DNA of 64,000 nt. Source: Balaenoptera acutorostrata. Its lineage: Eukaryota; Chordata; Mammalia; Artiodactyla; Balaenopteridae. The notes below the pieces were generated by a model. It saw nothing but the letters and a program-made list of their open reading frames with translations, searched no databases and was not told the DNA's origin. Below, piece by piece: positions 1-11,278 of this stretch. A program made the position numbers and the translations under genes. The stretch is taken from contig NC_080081.1 of assembly GCF_949987535.1 (NCBI RefSeq), forward strand, positions 70,143,603-70,207,602. Direction: 5' to 3'. The first letter of the stretch is position 1. Each line of letters begins with the position of its first letter.

Positions 1-514
1 TGTTCCCCTTTGATGTAGCACCCAAGTCCATTCAACACCAAGGGTGTTTGAATTTTTCTTTTAAAGGAACACTTAGGTATTTTTGGTGGTCACTGGCTTA
101 TTTATAACAATAGCAGAATTTAACTAAAAGACAGCATTTTCAGTTGAGTACGGGAGGTTTTTGTTATATGCTAAAGTGTCATGCTTTTGTCATTCAGTAA
201 TATTCATTAAACAGAAGCTAATTTTAAGAGCTTATTATGTGCCAAATCCAGTGCTAAGCATTGGAGATTGAGATGCTGGCAGGAAAGACTGTATTTCTGG
301 AATCCTGGAACTTCAAGTCCTATGGAAAATCGCAAACAAGTATTAGGCAGTTTTAACAATTTAGTCTGTTTTGTTTAATGCTCTACCTCCATACTTTCAA
401 TACTGACTGATGTGTAATTGGTGCTCAGGAGGTATTTATTGAATGAAGGGTATCTGTGAGGTAAATGTTATGATGGGGAAGGGAAGTGTGCCATGGGGTC
501 AGAGAAGTCTCTCC
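1..514. repeat. Unique DNA with two L2-like scraps
   Basis: No gene is visible. At about 195-300 the '...gcttattatgtgccaaatccagtgctaagcattgg...' pattern resembles the reverse complement of an L2 LINE 3' end. At about 415-450 'ggtgctcaggaggtatttattgaatgaa' resembles a sense-strand L2 end. Both are degraded, and the remainder is unassigned. Confidence 0.45.
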
Positions 515-582
515 CAACCCCAGCTTTATTGAGGTATAACTGACAAATACATTGTAATATATGTAAAGTATACATTGTGATG

Positions 583-585
<3 letters not shown>

Positions 586-636
<51 letters not shown>
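586..636. repeat. (TA)n microsatellite
   Basis: About 25 uninterrupted TA units lie inside the 3' UTR of the antisense L1. This was probably seeded by the AT-rich L1 sequence and is likely polymorphic. Confidence 0.95.
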
Positions 637-640
<4 letters not shown>

Positions 641-2100
641 CATGATTCCCACAATCAAGTCAACACATCTGTCACCTCAAATAGTTACCTTTGTTTTTGG
701 TGAGAACCTTAAATATCTACTTTCTCAGCAAATTTCAAGTAAAAAATACAGTGTTATTAACTAGAATAACCATGTTGTACATTAGAGCCTCAGAACTTAT
801 GCATCTTATAACTTAAAGCTTGTGCCCTTTGACTAACATCTCCCCATTTCCCCCACCCCCAAACCCCTGGCAATCATCATTCTACTCTCTGTTTCTATGC
901 TTTTGAATATATATATAATACTTTTTTTTTTTTCAGATGTAGGTATAAGTATCCATATGGTATTTGCCTTTCTCTGTTCGGCTTATTTCAATTAGCATAA
1001 TGCCCTCAAGGTTCATCCATGTTGTCACAAATGGCAAGATTTCCTTCTTTTTTAAGGGTGAATAATATTTCACTGAATATATTTATACCACATTTTCTTT
1101 ATCCATTCATCCATTGATAGACACTTGGTTGTTCCACATCTTGGCTATTTTAAATAACGCTGCAATGAACATGGAAGTACATATATCTCTTTGAGATATT
1201 GATTTCATTTCCTTTGGATATATACCCAGAAGTGTGTTGCTGGATCATATGACAGTTATATTTTAAAATTTTTTAGGAAAGTTTTATACTGTTTTTCATA
1301 CTAGCTGTACCAATTTACATTCCCACCAGCAGTGCACAAGGCTTGCCTTTTCTCTCCATCCTCACCAACATCTCTTATCTTTTGTCTTTTTGATGATACC
1401 CATCCTACCAGGTTTGAGGTAGTATCTCATTGTGGTTTTGCTTTGCATTTTGTTGAAGATTGGTGATGTTGAGCATCTTTTCATATACCTCTTGACCATT
1501 TGTATATCTTATTTGGAAAAATGTCTATTCAGGTCCTTTTCCCATTTTTTAAGTTGGGTTTTTATTTTTTTGCTGTTGAGTTGTTAGAGTTCCTTATACA
1601 TTTTGGATATTAACCCCTTATCAGATATATGATTTACAAATATTTTCTCCCATTCCGTAGGTAGCATTTTTATTTTAATTGTTTCCTTTGCTGTGCAGAA
1701 GCCTTTTAGTTTGATGTGTCCCATTTGTTGAATTTTGCTTTTTTTACCTTTGCTTTAGTGTCAAATCCAAAAAGTCACTGTTGAGATCAATGTCAAGGAG
1801 CTTATTCCCTCTGTTTTCTCTCAAGAGTTTTACAGTTTTAGATTTTATATTTAAGTATTTAACACATTTTGAGTTATTTTTGTGTATTGTGTAAATTGAG
1901 TCCAATTTTATTCTTTTACATGTAGATAACCAGTTTTACTAGCACCATTTATTGATGAGACTGTTCTGTCCTCATTGTGCATTCTTGCTGCTTTGTCAAA
2001 AATTAGTTGACCGTAATGCATGGGTTTATTTCTGGACTCTTTATTCTGTTCCATTGGTCTGTATTTCTGTTTTTATACCAACACCATACTGTTTCAATTA

Positions 2101-2388
2101 CTATAGCTTGTAATATACTTTAAAATCAAGGAGTATGATTCCTTTAGCTTTCAGTGTTTCACTGTTGAGTGTGACGTTAGCTGTGGGCTTGTCATATATG
2201 GCCTTTATTATATTGAGGTATGGTCTCGCTATACCCAGTCTCTTGAGAGTTTTTATCATGGAAGAATATAGAGTTTTGCCATGAGTGTTTTCTACATCTA
2301 TTGAGATGGTCATATAATTCTTATCCTTTGTTTTGTTAATGTGGTGTATCACATTAATTGATTTGTGGATGTTGAACCATCCTTGCAT
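2101..2388 (-). pseudogene. L1 ORF2 reverse transcriptase remnant
   Basis: A 95-codon open stretch on the minus strand encodes a piece of the L1 reverse transcriptase. '[21 protein letters not shown]' and '[17 protein letters not shown]' match the usual L1 RT core around the first catalytic aspartate. The FADD-box half, the endonuclease and the C-terminal domain are not in this frame, so it cannot encode an enzyme. It ends where the element is internally deleted. Confidence 0.85.
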
Positions 2389-2593
2389 CCCTGGAATAAA
2401 TCTCGCTTAATCATGGTACAATCCTCTTAATGCTTTGTTGAACTCAGTTTGCTGATATTTTATTGAGAATTTTGCATCTGTGTTCATCTGTGATATTGGC
2501 CTGCAATTTTTTTCTTTTAGTGTACTTGTCTGGCTTTGATATCTGAGTATGGCTGGCTTCATAAAGTGAGTTTGGAAGTATTCCCTCCTCTTC

Positions 2594-2618
2594 TTTTTTT
2601 TTTTTTTTTTTTTTTTTT
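2594..2618. repeat. Poly(T) tract
   Basis: A run of about 25 T interrupts the antisense L1 RT region. No second element is attached, so it is probably a local expansion of an L1 T-rich tract ('ctcttc' plus T run), not the tail of a separate insertion. Confidence 0.85.
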
Positions 2619-3989
2619 AAGAGTGTGAGAAGGATTGGTGTTAGTTCTTCTTTAGATGTTCGGTAGAATTCACTAGTGAACCCATCTGGTACTGGACTTT
2701 ATTTTTTGGAAGGTTTTTGATTAGTGATTCAATCTTCTTACTAGTAATTAGTCTGTTCAGATTTTCTGTTGCTTCATGATTCAGTCTTGGTAGGTTGTCT
2801 GGTTCTAGGAATTTATCCTGAGCTTCCTTGAAAGAACTATTTTGAATTCTTTGTCAAGCAAATTGCAGATCTTCATTTCTTTGGGGTTGCTTATTAGAAA
2901 ATTATTATGCTGTTTTGGTGGTGTCATGGTTCCTTGATTTTTCATGCTTCTTGGGACCTTGTGTTGCTATTTTTGCATTTGTAAAAGCGGTCACTTCTTC
3001 CAGTCTTTACTGACTGGCTTTGGAAGAGAAATACCTTCCATCAGCCCTGTTAGGATTTCTGAGGCTTTATCAGACTTTTTCAATAAGATACTTGCTCCAT
3101 ATTTCTTCCTTCTTGAAGGGGAATTCTTAAAATTGTATGCCTTCTCTTGATCCTGCAAATCCAGGCTGGGTGCTGTAAAGTTTCTCTTTCTCCCTAGGGT
3201 AGTGCTGAATGCTTAAGTTTGTGTGTTTTCTACCAATAGGGCGGAGTTGGGCCAACTCTCTGCATGTGCTCACTAGCTGTCTGCAAAGGTTCTCTCTTCC
3301 CGCCTTTGCCCTCAGAAACATTCACAGGGAGTCAGCCATGGGGTGTGGTGTGTATGTGGGTGTGGTTCTAAGAGTGTTGGGGGTACCCAGGAGCCTGTTG
3401 GAGGGATCCACAGGTGAGATGTCCCCGGTTGCTCATAGGCTAGCTTCCTGATGGAGTCCGTGAAGCAGTTAGTAGGATCTTTGTCCCTTTGATAAGTTCC
3501 ATTCCAAGCCCTGACTGCTCTTCTCACAGGGGCTCATTGGCCCCACCCCCCATTCCAGCCTTGCAGTTTAAGACTCAGTGTTCTGGATTGGGCCATAAAG
3601 AAATGAGCCTCTTTGGCAGCGTCCTGCACAGCTGAGGAAGCCTGGCACTCATATACTCTCATTTTCCCCTATGGAAGAAAACTCCTGGGGCGGAGAAGCT
3701 CTTTCTTGTCACTGAAGTTCTGCCGCCTTGGGGCACCTTTTCATAGATAAAGTGAAACTGTTCCTCTTACCCTCTTCAGTGTGTCCAGTATTGGAATTTT
3801 TTTTTTTTTTTCCTCCAATGATGTGCTGGAACTTTTCCACTGGACTTCCACAAAGGCACTCTTGTCTGTTGACGATTGTCAAGTCTGGTGTTCTTTGGGT
3901 GGATAGACAGTAGAGTACTCCTGTACTGCCACTTTGATGATGCAACTCTGGGAAAGAATTTCCTTAATGTGATTTTAAATACTATGTGG

Positions 3990-4232
3990 GAGCAGTGTCA
4001 TATAGTAGTTGAGAGAAGGGCATCTGGAGTACGTTTGCCTGAATTTTCTCCCTAACTTCCCTTCTTTTTAGATGGGGGACCTTATCTAAACCTACTGGGG
4101 CTTTGTTTCTGTGTCTGTTAAATGGAGATGATAATAATACTTACACCAACGTTTTGTTGAGAGCATTAAATAAGCAAAGCACTTAGAAAAATACCTGTTA
4201 CACAGGAAATACTCAATAAATGTTGGCTAATA
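3990..4232 (+). mobile_element. MIR SINE
   Basis: This matches the MIR layout from 5' to 3': 'tagtagttgagagaagggca', a degraded centre, 'tctgttaaatggagatgat', 'attaaataagcaaagcactt', and the terminal 'tactcaataaatgttggc'. It is divergent, as expected for an ancient mammalian SINE. Confidence 0.85.
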
Positions 4233-6094
4233 GGTTTACATGACAGATGACTAAAAGCTTAGGGACAAATCAAATATATCTAACCTGCAATTCCAATTTC
4301 ATTCCTATTTTTACTCCTTATTTATATATATTTTATTCAGGTTCTCAGCTCCTTAAATGAGAACCATAGGTCCAGATGTCCTTATAAATAGCCTCACTTC
4401 AGGTCAGTTTTTTCCCATCAAACTAGTTACTGGAAAATCTTTTGGTTTCCAGAGCATTTTGGAATTTGGAATTGCAGATAAGGACTAGAGGCATGTATAG
4501 TATTTTGTATTTTCCATGGTTTTGCTGTTATCTTGTGTGTATTCAAACACAAGAGCCTTATATGTATAGATCATAAGTACAGTCTCTCTTCTTTTTGTGT
4601 AACCCCAAGGATTCTATCATGGTTACGACAGAGATCCTTGGTGCTCAGTGCATATCCACGTGCTGCCCTGAATTTCTCACCTTCCTTCACACGTAGTTGG
4701 GGGCAGTGGACTGTGAGCAGACATGACGGCCGTCACTTCGTGGCCAAGGCAGCTCAGAAATGTGTGCCTCCTCTATCTTTCTCTTTCCTGGATCACTGAA
4801 TGGAGAGCTTAGCAAATCCTCATAGGCATTCCTGAACATGGGAAATATTCATGTTGTCACTAAGGTTTTGAGATTGTGTGTTGTAGCAGTTGGTATCCGT
4901 TACTCAGAATAACAAAAGCAAAGGTGCACTGAGAATGTGCTCAGTTAAGACCATGTAGTGATGCTTCTAATGTTGATTGAGAGAAAAAAGCGAAAATGTA
5001 ACTTGTAACCATAGTAAAAGATAGGGCTGCACATGGTCTCATCTCTGCATAGAACTGCATGTAAAATATAGTCTAACAGCCAAAATAATTTTAAAAGGAG
5101 GTTTTATACGTTACTTGAATCTCTTAAAGAGCATTGAAGGAATTCAGGTTATCTCTTCAAACAGGTCTGGAAAGCTTCTTTCCTCTCCACTTAAATTCTT
5201 ATGTAATTCACAGCTGTGGACCATGAGGTGACATCCACTGTAAAGATCACACCTCTCTGCTTTTCTGATATCTAAGACAGGAACAGTATCAGACTGGTCA
5301 ATTTGCCAATTGTAACTCATCAGATATTCACTTAGACATTTACTATCCTCGCTGTCCTTCATATTCATCTAGAAACCCCATTTTTCTTATTTATGTCACT
5401 GTATACATGCACATACACCCATACCCACACAGACATACATGTATTAATTAGTGATCTTGGTGTGATGTGATCTATCTATCTATCTATCTGTATGTATTTG
5501 ATATTGTAATATTGTGATATTCAGGTCATGAAATGATTCAGTAACATTGCTGCCTGGGACACACTTAGATTTAAAACAATTTCTGGTTCCATTTAAGAGC
5601 AACAAAATCCATAGATCTTCACAAGCCGTGAAGTGTAATGAAGGTTTAAATCTTTTCTCTTACTTCGTATCAATGAAGGGAAATGCGTAAGACTAGAAGA
5701 GGTTCGTGCCATATGGTTGTAATAACAGAGACACTCCAGCAGAAAATGGATCATTTAGGAGCATGTGAAAAAGGTACAAGCCAGATGGGTCAGGGGAAAC
5801 ACCCATAACCCCTCACCTCCAACTCCTGCTTCTCACTACTTCTGATCCCAATAATAGGTTCTTGCCTACATCCTCAAGAGGCAATGTCAACTGAACTATT
5901 TTTCTTTCTCTGTTCCTATTTCAGGGGCAAAAGTATATAGCCCTTACCCCTCCCATGACATCCTTGTATGCTGCATATTAATAGGAGGTGAAACTACATA
6001 TAGTCTCACATAAAGATATAATCAAATTCCACATGCTTAAGAAGGAACCTGGCTTTCTTCATGGTCAAAGTATATTTAAGACATGTGACAAACC
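4233..6094. other. No gene or confident repeat
   Basis: This is about 1.9 kb of AT-rich single-copy-looking DNA. The only simple repeat is a short (TCTA)n run at about 5468-5488. Open frames on both strands are short and show no recognisable domain or exon signal. Confidence 0.6.
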
Positions 6095-6400
6095 TTGAAG
6101 ACATTTGGCTATGTGATTAAGCCAGATACAAAAAGACAACTATTGCATGATTCTGCTTACATGAAGCACCTGTAATAGTCAAATTCATACAGACAGAAAG
6201 TAGAAAAGTATTTGCCAGGGGCTTGAAAGTGGGGAACTGGAGAGTTATTGTTTAATAGACTTTCACTTTCAGTTGATGAAAAAGTTCTGGAATTGGTGTG
6301 TTAATTATTATACAACACTGAACTGTATACTTAAAAATGGTTCAAGTGGTAAATTTTATGTTATGTAAATTTTACCCACACACAAAAAGACAGCAAAGGG
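6095..6400 (+). mobile_element. L1 LINE 3' end (old, L1M type)
   Basis: The sequence resembles an L1 3' end in sense orientation: 'gattaagccagatacaaaaa', 'agacagaaagtagaa', 'tgccaggggcttgaaagtgg', 'ctgaactgtatacttaaaaa' and 'ggtaaattttatgttatgt'. It contains a short piece of 3' UTR only and no coding sequence. Confidence 0.85.
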
Positions 6401-6800
6401 CAAAACTAACGAAATTTGGAATGTACTGAATACCCAGGAGTTGGAACAAGTCACTTCCCCTCAGTCACCAGAGTGCAGGCTATGAGATTGCAGGGGAGAC
6501 TTATATCTTCCATCCTCTGTTGAATCCAGATGCCAAGTACAGACGTGCCCCACACACCCTAAAAGAGAGGGATCCATGCAGCGGCTTCTGAGCACTCGTC
6601 TCACCATTAAACATCAGCCTCGAAGAGGAAAAACATTCCAACATACATATATCATTTTCCTTTGTTTATTTCACATCTGCATAAATTAGGAGGCTAAATG
6701 AGATCAGAAATATTTCATTGATAGAATATTAATCATTAGATAATACACACCATGAAAGCAGCTCATCAGAATTCATTAATGTTTTATTAATCCCATTTTT
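6401..6800. other. No feature seen
   Basis: Unassigned sequence between an L1 scrap and a CHR SINE. Nothing recognisable. Confidence 0.5.
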
Positions 6801-6815
6801 CGGCACGATATTTTT

Positions 6816-7100
6816 TTTTTTTTAATTTATTTATTTTTGGCTGTGTTGGGTCTTCGTTTCTGTGCGAGGGCTTTCTCTAGCTGCGGCGAGCGGGGGCCAC
6901 TCTTCATCGCGGTGCGCGGGCCTCTCATTATCGTGGCCTCTCTTGTTGCGGAGAACAGGCTCCAGACGCACAGGCTCAGTAATTCTGGCTCACGGGCCCA
7001 GTTGCTCTGCGGCATGTGGGATCTTCCCAGACCAGGGCTTGAACCCGTGTCCCCTGCATCAGCAGGCAGAGTGTCAACCACTGTGCCACCAGGGAAGCCC
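6816..7100 (-). mobile_element. CHR SINE with 15-bp target duplication
   Basis: This is a tRNA-derived SINE read on the minus strand. Its 5' start, reversed, is 'ccaccagggaagcccc' at the right. The Pol III B-box ('cttgaacccgtg' reversed) lies near 7030, and the tail is the T-rich run at the left. It is flanked by the perfect direct repeat 'cggcacgatattttt' at 6801-6815 and 7101-7115, the mark of LINE-mediated insertion. The absence of decay in the duplication suggests a fairly young copy. Open frames crossing it on both strands are artefacts of its GC-rich body. Confidence 0.97.
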
Positions 7101-7115
7101 CGGCACGATATTTTT

Positions 7116-7469
7116 GATTTGAAAAATAATGGTCTCTTTCAGCATCTGGTAACACACACTGTGCTGCACAAAAAGCATGGGGAGCATTAGACTATGTAGA
7201 GTTTTCCCTGTTTGGTGTTAGAGGTACTCCAGGTGTTGATGCCATGATCTTGGAGATTCCTCCTGCACTTCTGGCTCTAATGTTACTTTTCAAAAGATTC
7301 AGTGGATCACAGTTTCTATAGTCAAAGAGAAACAAATCAGAAGTCTAGGCAGGAAAAGTCAATGTTACCATCTCTTGAAAAACTTGTTTGGCCCCCAGAG
7401 TGGAAGGCTGTCAGAGCAACACTTAGCTGGCCTTCCTAGCTTCTCTAGCATGTCTTGTAGATAATTGTC
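7116..7469. other. No feature seen
   Basis: Unassigned DNA between the SINE duplication and an L2 fragment. Confidence 0.5.
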
Positions 7470-8340
7470 TCCTCACTTTCGTCCTGCTACTTCCCGTGAC
7501 AGGAATGTTTTCCCAGCTTCTGTTTGCTTGTTTAAATGCTAAATGATCCTTTAAGGCTTATTGGAAGCCCTGTCAGCACCATGACCCCTTCCTGATTAGC
7601 CTAACCCTCCTGTGATGTTCTTGTACAGCATGTAGTTTCTGAATCACTCACTCAGAATTATCATTCATGAACTTGCACATGTGCTTCTGTAAGGATGTCT
7701 CTGTGTTAGCCAGCTTCCAAGATGGCCCCAGGTGATCCCCACCTCCTGGTTTTCACACACTTGTGTGGTCCCCTTCCACATTTTATCAGGGTTGGTCTGT
7801 GTGACCACAGTCTATGGCAGGAGTGATGATATGTCACTTCTGATATTAGGTTGTAAAAAGACTGTAGCTTCCACCTTGGGTGCATTCTCTCTCAGATCAT
7901 TCTCCCCGACGGAGGCCAACTACCACGTCCTGGTCCTGAGAGCACTCAGACCACCTATGGAGAGGACTATGTGGTAAAGAACTGAAGTCTCTGGTAAACA
8001 ACCCTGGAAAAAACTGAGGCCTGACAACAACTATGTAATTGAGGTTGCAAGTGCTTCCTACCTTAGTGGATAAATCTGCAGCAGCCCCAATGGATGTCTT
8101 CCCTGTAACCTTCTCAGATACTTTGAGACAGATTCACCCAGCCAAACTGCTCTCAGCTCTCTGGTCTACAGAAACTGTGAAATAATAAATGTTAAGCTTC
8201 TAATTTTGGGGTAATTTGTTATGTAGCATTAGATGACAGATATAGTATTTTGTCTCCCCAGCTGGACTATAAGCTCCTTGAAGAAAGATTCCTAGCTTTC
8301 TGATTCTTCATGGTGCTCACACTTATCTACTCAATTCAAG
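7470..8340 (+). mobile_element. L2 LINE 3' part, split by an MLT1 LTR
   Basis: The left part (about 7470-7700; 'aggcttattggaagccctgt', 'agcctaaccctcctgtgatg') and the right part (8252-8340; 'gtctccccagctggactataagctccttg') fit consecutive sections of L2 in sense orientation. The LTR at 7702-8248 sits exactly between them, so the L2 is older than the LTR. Confidence 0.75.
7702..8248 (+). mobile_element. MLT1 LTR (MaLR), probably solo
   Basis: It begins 'tgtgttagccagcttccaag' and carries the MLT1 landmarks in order: 'atgtcacttctgatattagg', 'gactgtagcttccacc', 'atggagaggac', 'aactgtgaaataataaatg' (polyadenylation signal) and 'ttttggggtaatttgttatg'. It is about 547 bp long. No internal MaLR sequence follows, so recombination to a solo LTR is likely. 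It is non-coding; the 81-codon frame inside it is chance. Confidence 0.9.
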
Positions 8341-10814
8341 ATAGAAAGGTAGATAGAGAAGTATTTTTATCTACCTGCTTAAACTTTTTTACAGGTACCA
8401 ACTATTCTGAACACTGTTCTATGAGGTAGGTAGCAGAAGACTGGCACCACGAATCCTGTCTCAATACGAATGGGACAAATTGAAGATGATCATTTGACAT
8501 GGGCCCAAAACTTAGCAGAAGCTGATGGCGAAGCCCTGATTTAGAAAAGAATCTATGAAATCAGTGTTTTTCAAATCTTTTCATGCCCTGATGTCTCTGG
8601 AGGTCCCATGATGGCCTCTTCTGCTGCTGGTTCTGTTGCAGGCACTGCTGTCATTAACCTGCTCTGAGTGCTCTGGGTTCTGCAGCCCTGTTGATGTCAG
8701 CAGTATCACATCACAGACTGAACAATGCCTGACTCTGACCCATTACTTCCATCAGTTCATTCTTTGGTGTTGGCACTATGGTTTCAGATAAAGATAATAT
8801 GTCAAACCTGTTACAAAAGGAGGAAGAAAAGGAAACACACCATCCTGTAGAAATGTTGAAAACTAGAAATTGAAGAGTACTCCCTCTCACTCTTTATCTT
8901 CCATCACTGTGCACCAAGGTGCTTTGACAAGAGAGATATTTGGGGACAAACAGTAACCGATATGAGGAACACATATTGATTTGCTGCATCTATGAGATAT
9001 AACTAATAACGGATGTTATTTATAAACTCTTAGATGTTTATCCTAGTTCTTTTGAACTCTTCTATCTTGAGTCTATCAGCTGCTGCTGTCTGGATAATTA
9101 ATTACACAACCAAATTCAGTTAAAAATTTTGAAATGTATATTCTCTATATGATCTGCGTATTGAATTCTCTTGTTCACGCTGTCCAGTGTTTTATATGCC
9201 ACTCATTGTCTAAGACACACCCACCCACACACACAGACACAAAAACACGTAATGTGTCGATTAGTTTTGAAAACTTCGTGTAAGTTTTCCTTTCACTGTA
9301 GTCCTTCTCTTTCTTAAAATCTTTTTTTTTTTAATCTTCCCATACCCCTGGCCATACCTGTTTCAACCTAAAACAGAACCAATTAAAAAAAAATGTGGGC
9401 CTAGAATGTCATGCACGTTTTTAAGTGTTTTAGTATAAGTAGCTTAAAATCATTATTAAACAATTTTTGATAATGTGGCTTATAGTAAGAAAAGTCTTGA
9501 ATCAGTTAGGCTTGGTTGAATCCAAGATAGTATTCTACTCCTAGCTTCTCTCTCTAAGTAGGAGTAGAACATTTTTATAACCATTAAGCAAATTGATCAT
9601 TGGAACAGAAGACCTGAGCTGTCCAGAATTTCAAGGGAGGGAGGGAAGGAGTGAAGAAAGGAAGGGTAGTGAGAGAGAATTGTTTTGTGACTACATGTGA
9701 ATAGTACTACAGTCAGTACAGTGGAGCATGAACTCTCCTTATCAACTCTGAAGTCCTGTGTCTATCTGGTTAGGACAAAGTGAATTAGGTTGGAAGAAGA
9801 GTATTTAAATGTCACAGAAGGTCAGGAAGGGTTGAACCAGTTATGACTGGCACTTATTTTTCAGTTGAAAAGCAGATTCCAAATTTCTTCCTTTTTGAAG
9901 TTATCAAAGAATATCAAAGGAATTACTTCTAAGTTCATCTTTATATCCAAATGTCTGTAAAATAACTTAAATGGAACTATTACCAATGGAAACGGAGTTT
10001 TAGTCAGCAAGATTTCAGAGTGCTAAATCATCATCAAAGTTGCCAACAGGGATAATAAATAACCATATAGATGAAACAAAGGTGTGATATGTTAGATATA
10101 TCTTTAAAAAATAATTTCAGTCATACTCTTAAAAAAATTCTGCGTTCATAAAATTCATTACTGAAGAACCAGTTTTTAATTCTGTCTTAGCAGTGATATA
10201 CTTTAAAAAAAAAAAAAAGATGTTTAAGCAGCTTATTACTCTAATTCAGAATTAGAGTACACAAGAAATAAATGGATGTTTAAAACTGGCCAATGGCCTC
10301 ACTTGTACTCCTGAGACGGGTAGGGTAAGAGTGCCTGAAATTATCCCTATTTGCCAAAGTCCTTAGATTATTCATGCTTAGTAATGTGGAGTCTGAAGCT
10401 CTACATAGATTCAAATATTCTCTCCATTCATAGTCAACCTGCCCTTTCTGCTTGTATAGTAACTATGACCCTTTACAATTCTGAGATCCTAGGATTCTCT
10501 CATTCTATACTTATTTTTTATCCTTTAATACTTCCATAAAGTTAACCACTGGTTTTTCTATCAAGTTTGTTCCTTAGAACATACAGATATTTAGTGTATT
10601 TACTCCTATTTACAGCTGCATTGTTTATATACATTTGTATACCAATGTGTGTTATGAAGATGATCTTATTGTAACTGATTAGCCTTAGTACATACTCTGC
10701 AGCCAGAAGATGGTGCCTCTTTGTGAAGCATCTCTTTGGAAGACTTCCTGAGAGTCAGTGCATAAGAGGCTAAGAGCATAGGTTTGGGATTAAACAAGAT
10801 TGCTAAGAGGAATG
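8341..10814. other. Repeat-poor stretch, no gene seen
   Basis: About 2.5 kb of mostly unassigned AT-rich DNA. Small simple-sequence patches: a CA-rich run at 9217-9250, a GA-rich patch at about 9637-9682, and an A run at about 10205-10218. A weak reversed MIR-like motif ('ctatgaggtaggtag') occurs near 8420. No exon-like open frame. Confidence 0.55.
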
Positions 10815-11065
10815 GAATGTAGGGTTTAAGAGCATGGATCCTGGAGTCAGACTGCCTGGGTTCAGCCAAATTCAAGCTCCACCAATTATGTGCTGTGTGA
10901 TCTTGCATATTTCACTTAATCGATTTGTGTCTTAGTTTCCTCAAATATAAATGGGAAATTAATCATAGTATTTATCTTATGGAATTGCTGTGAGAAATGA
11001 AAAACCCACATAAAGTATGTAGAGCAGTGTTTCTACACACTTAGAATGTAATCAATTGCTGTTTA
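10815..11065 (+). mobile_element. MIR SINE
   Basis: 'ttaagagcatggatcctgga', 'gtcagactgcctgggttc', 'gtgctgtgtgatcttgc', 'cttagtttcctcaaatata' and 'ggaattgctgtgagaaatga' follow the MIR consensus from near its start to its 3' part, on the + strand. Confidence 0.9.
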
Positions 11066-11089
11066 TTTTTGCAATTGTTATTATTGAAA

Positions 11090-11278
11090 GTTTCACATTC
11101 CAGCTTTATCACATCCCAGTATGATCTTGTGTAATGTCTTAACCCTTCAGTTTGTCCCTCTCTAAAATGAGAATTATAAAGACCTAACTCACAGGGTGGG
11201 AATTAATGGCATATTATGGAAAGTACTGAGCAGAGAATGTAGAACTCGGAATATGTAAGTGCTCAGTGAGTGTATATA
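11090..11278 (+). mobile_element. MIR SINE, second copy
   Basis: A second sense MIR lies just downstream of the first. It lacks the 5' half and starts near 'tatgatcttgtgtaatgtct'. It keeps 'aaaatgagaattataaagac' and ends near 'gtaagtgctcagtgag'. The two are not identical, so this is a pair of independent old insertions, not a tandem duplication. Confidence 0.8.

Larger units (their letters stand above)
515..3950 (-). mobile_element. Old L1 LINE, antisense, internally deleted but with both ends present
   Basis: On the + strand the element starts with the reversed 3' UTR ('cagctttattgaggtataa', 524) and runs through the ORF2 C-terminal and reverse transcriptase regions ('ccattggtctgtatttctg' near 2053). 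Near 2145-2150 ORF2 is shortened: the text jumps directly to the RT core. Near 2815 it jumps again, to sequence resembling an L1 5' UTR ('ttggtggtgtcatggttcc', 2917), and ends at about 3945 with 'tgccactttgatgatg', which resembles the reversed L1 5' terminus. ORF1 and the endonuclease half of ORF2 are missing. The 3' part is certain; assigning 2820-3950 to L1 5' UTR is inference from memory. The element cannot mobilise itself. Confidence 0.75.

Noticed and set aside
425..658. Frame with poly-(Tyr-Ile), and the similar ones at 14475 and 29082
   Set aside because: Translation of (TA)n microsatellites.
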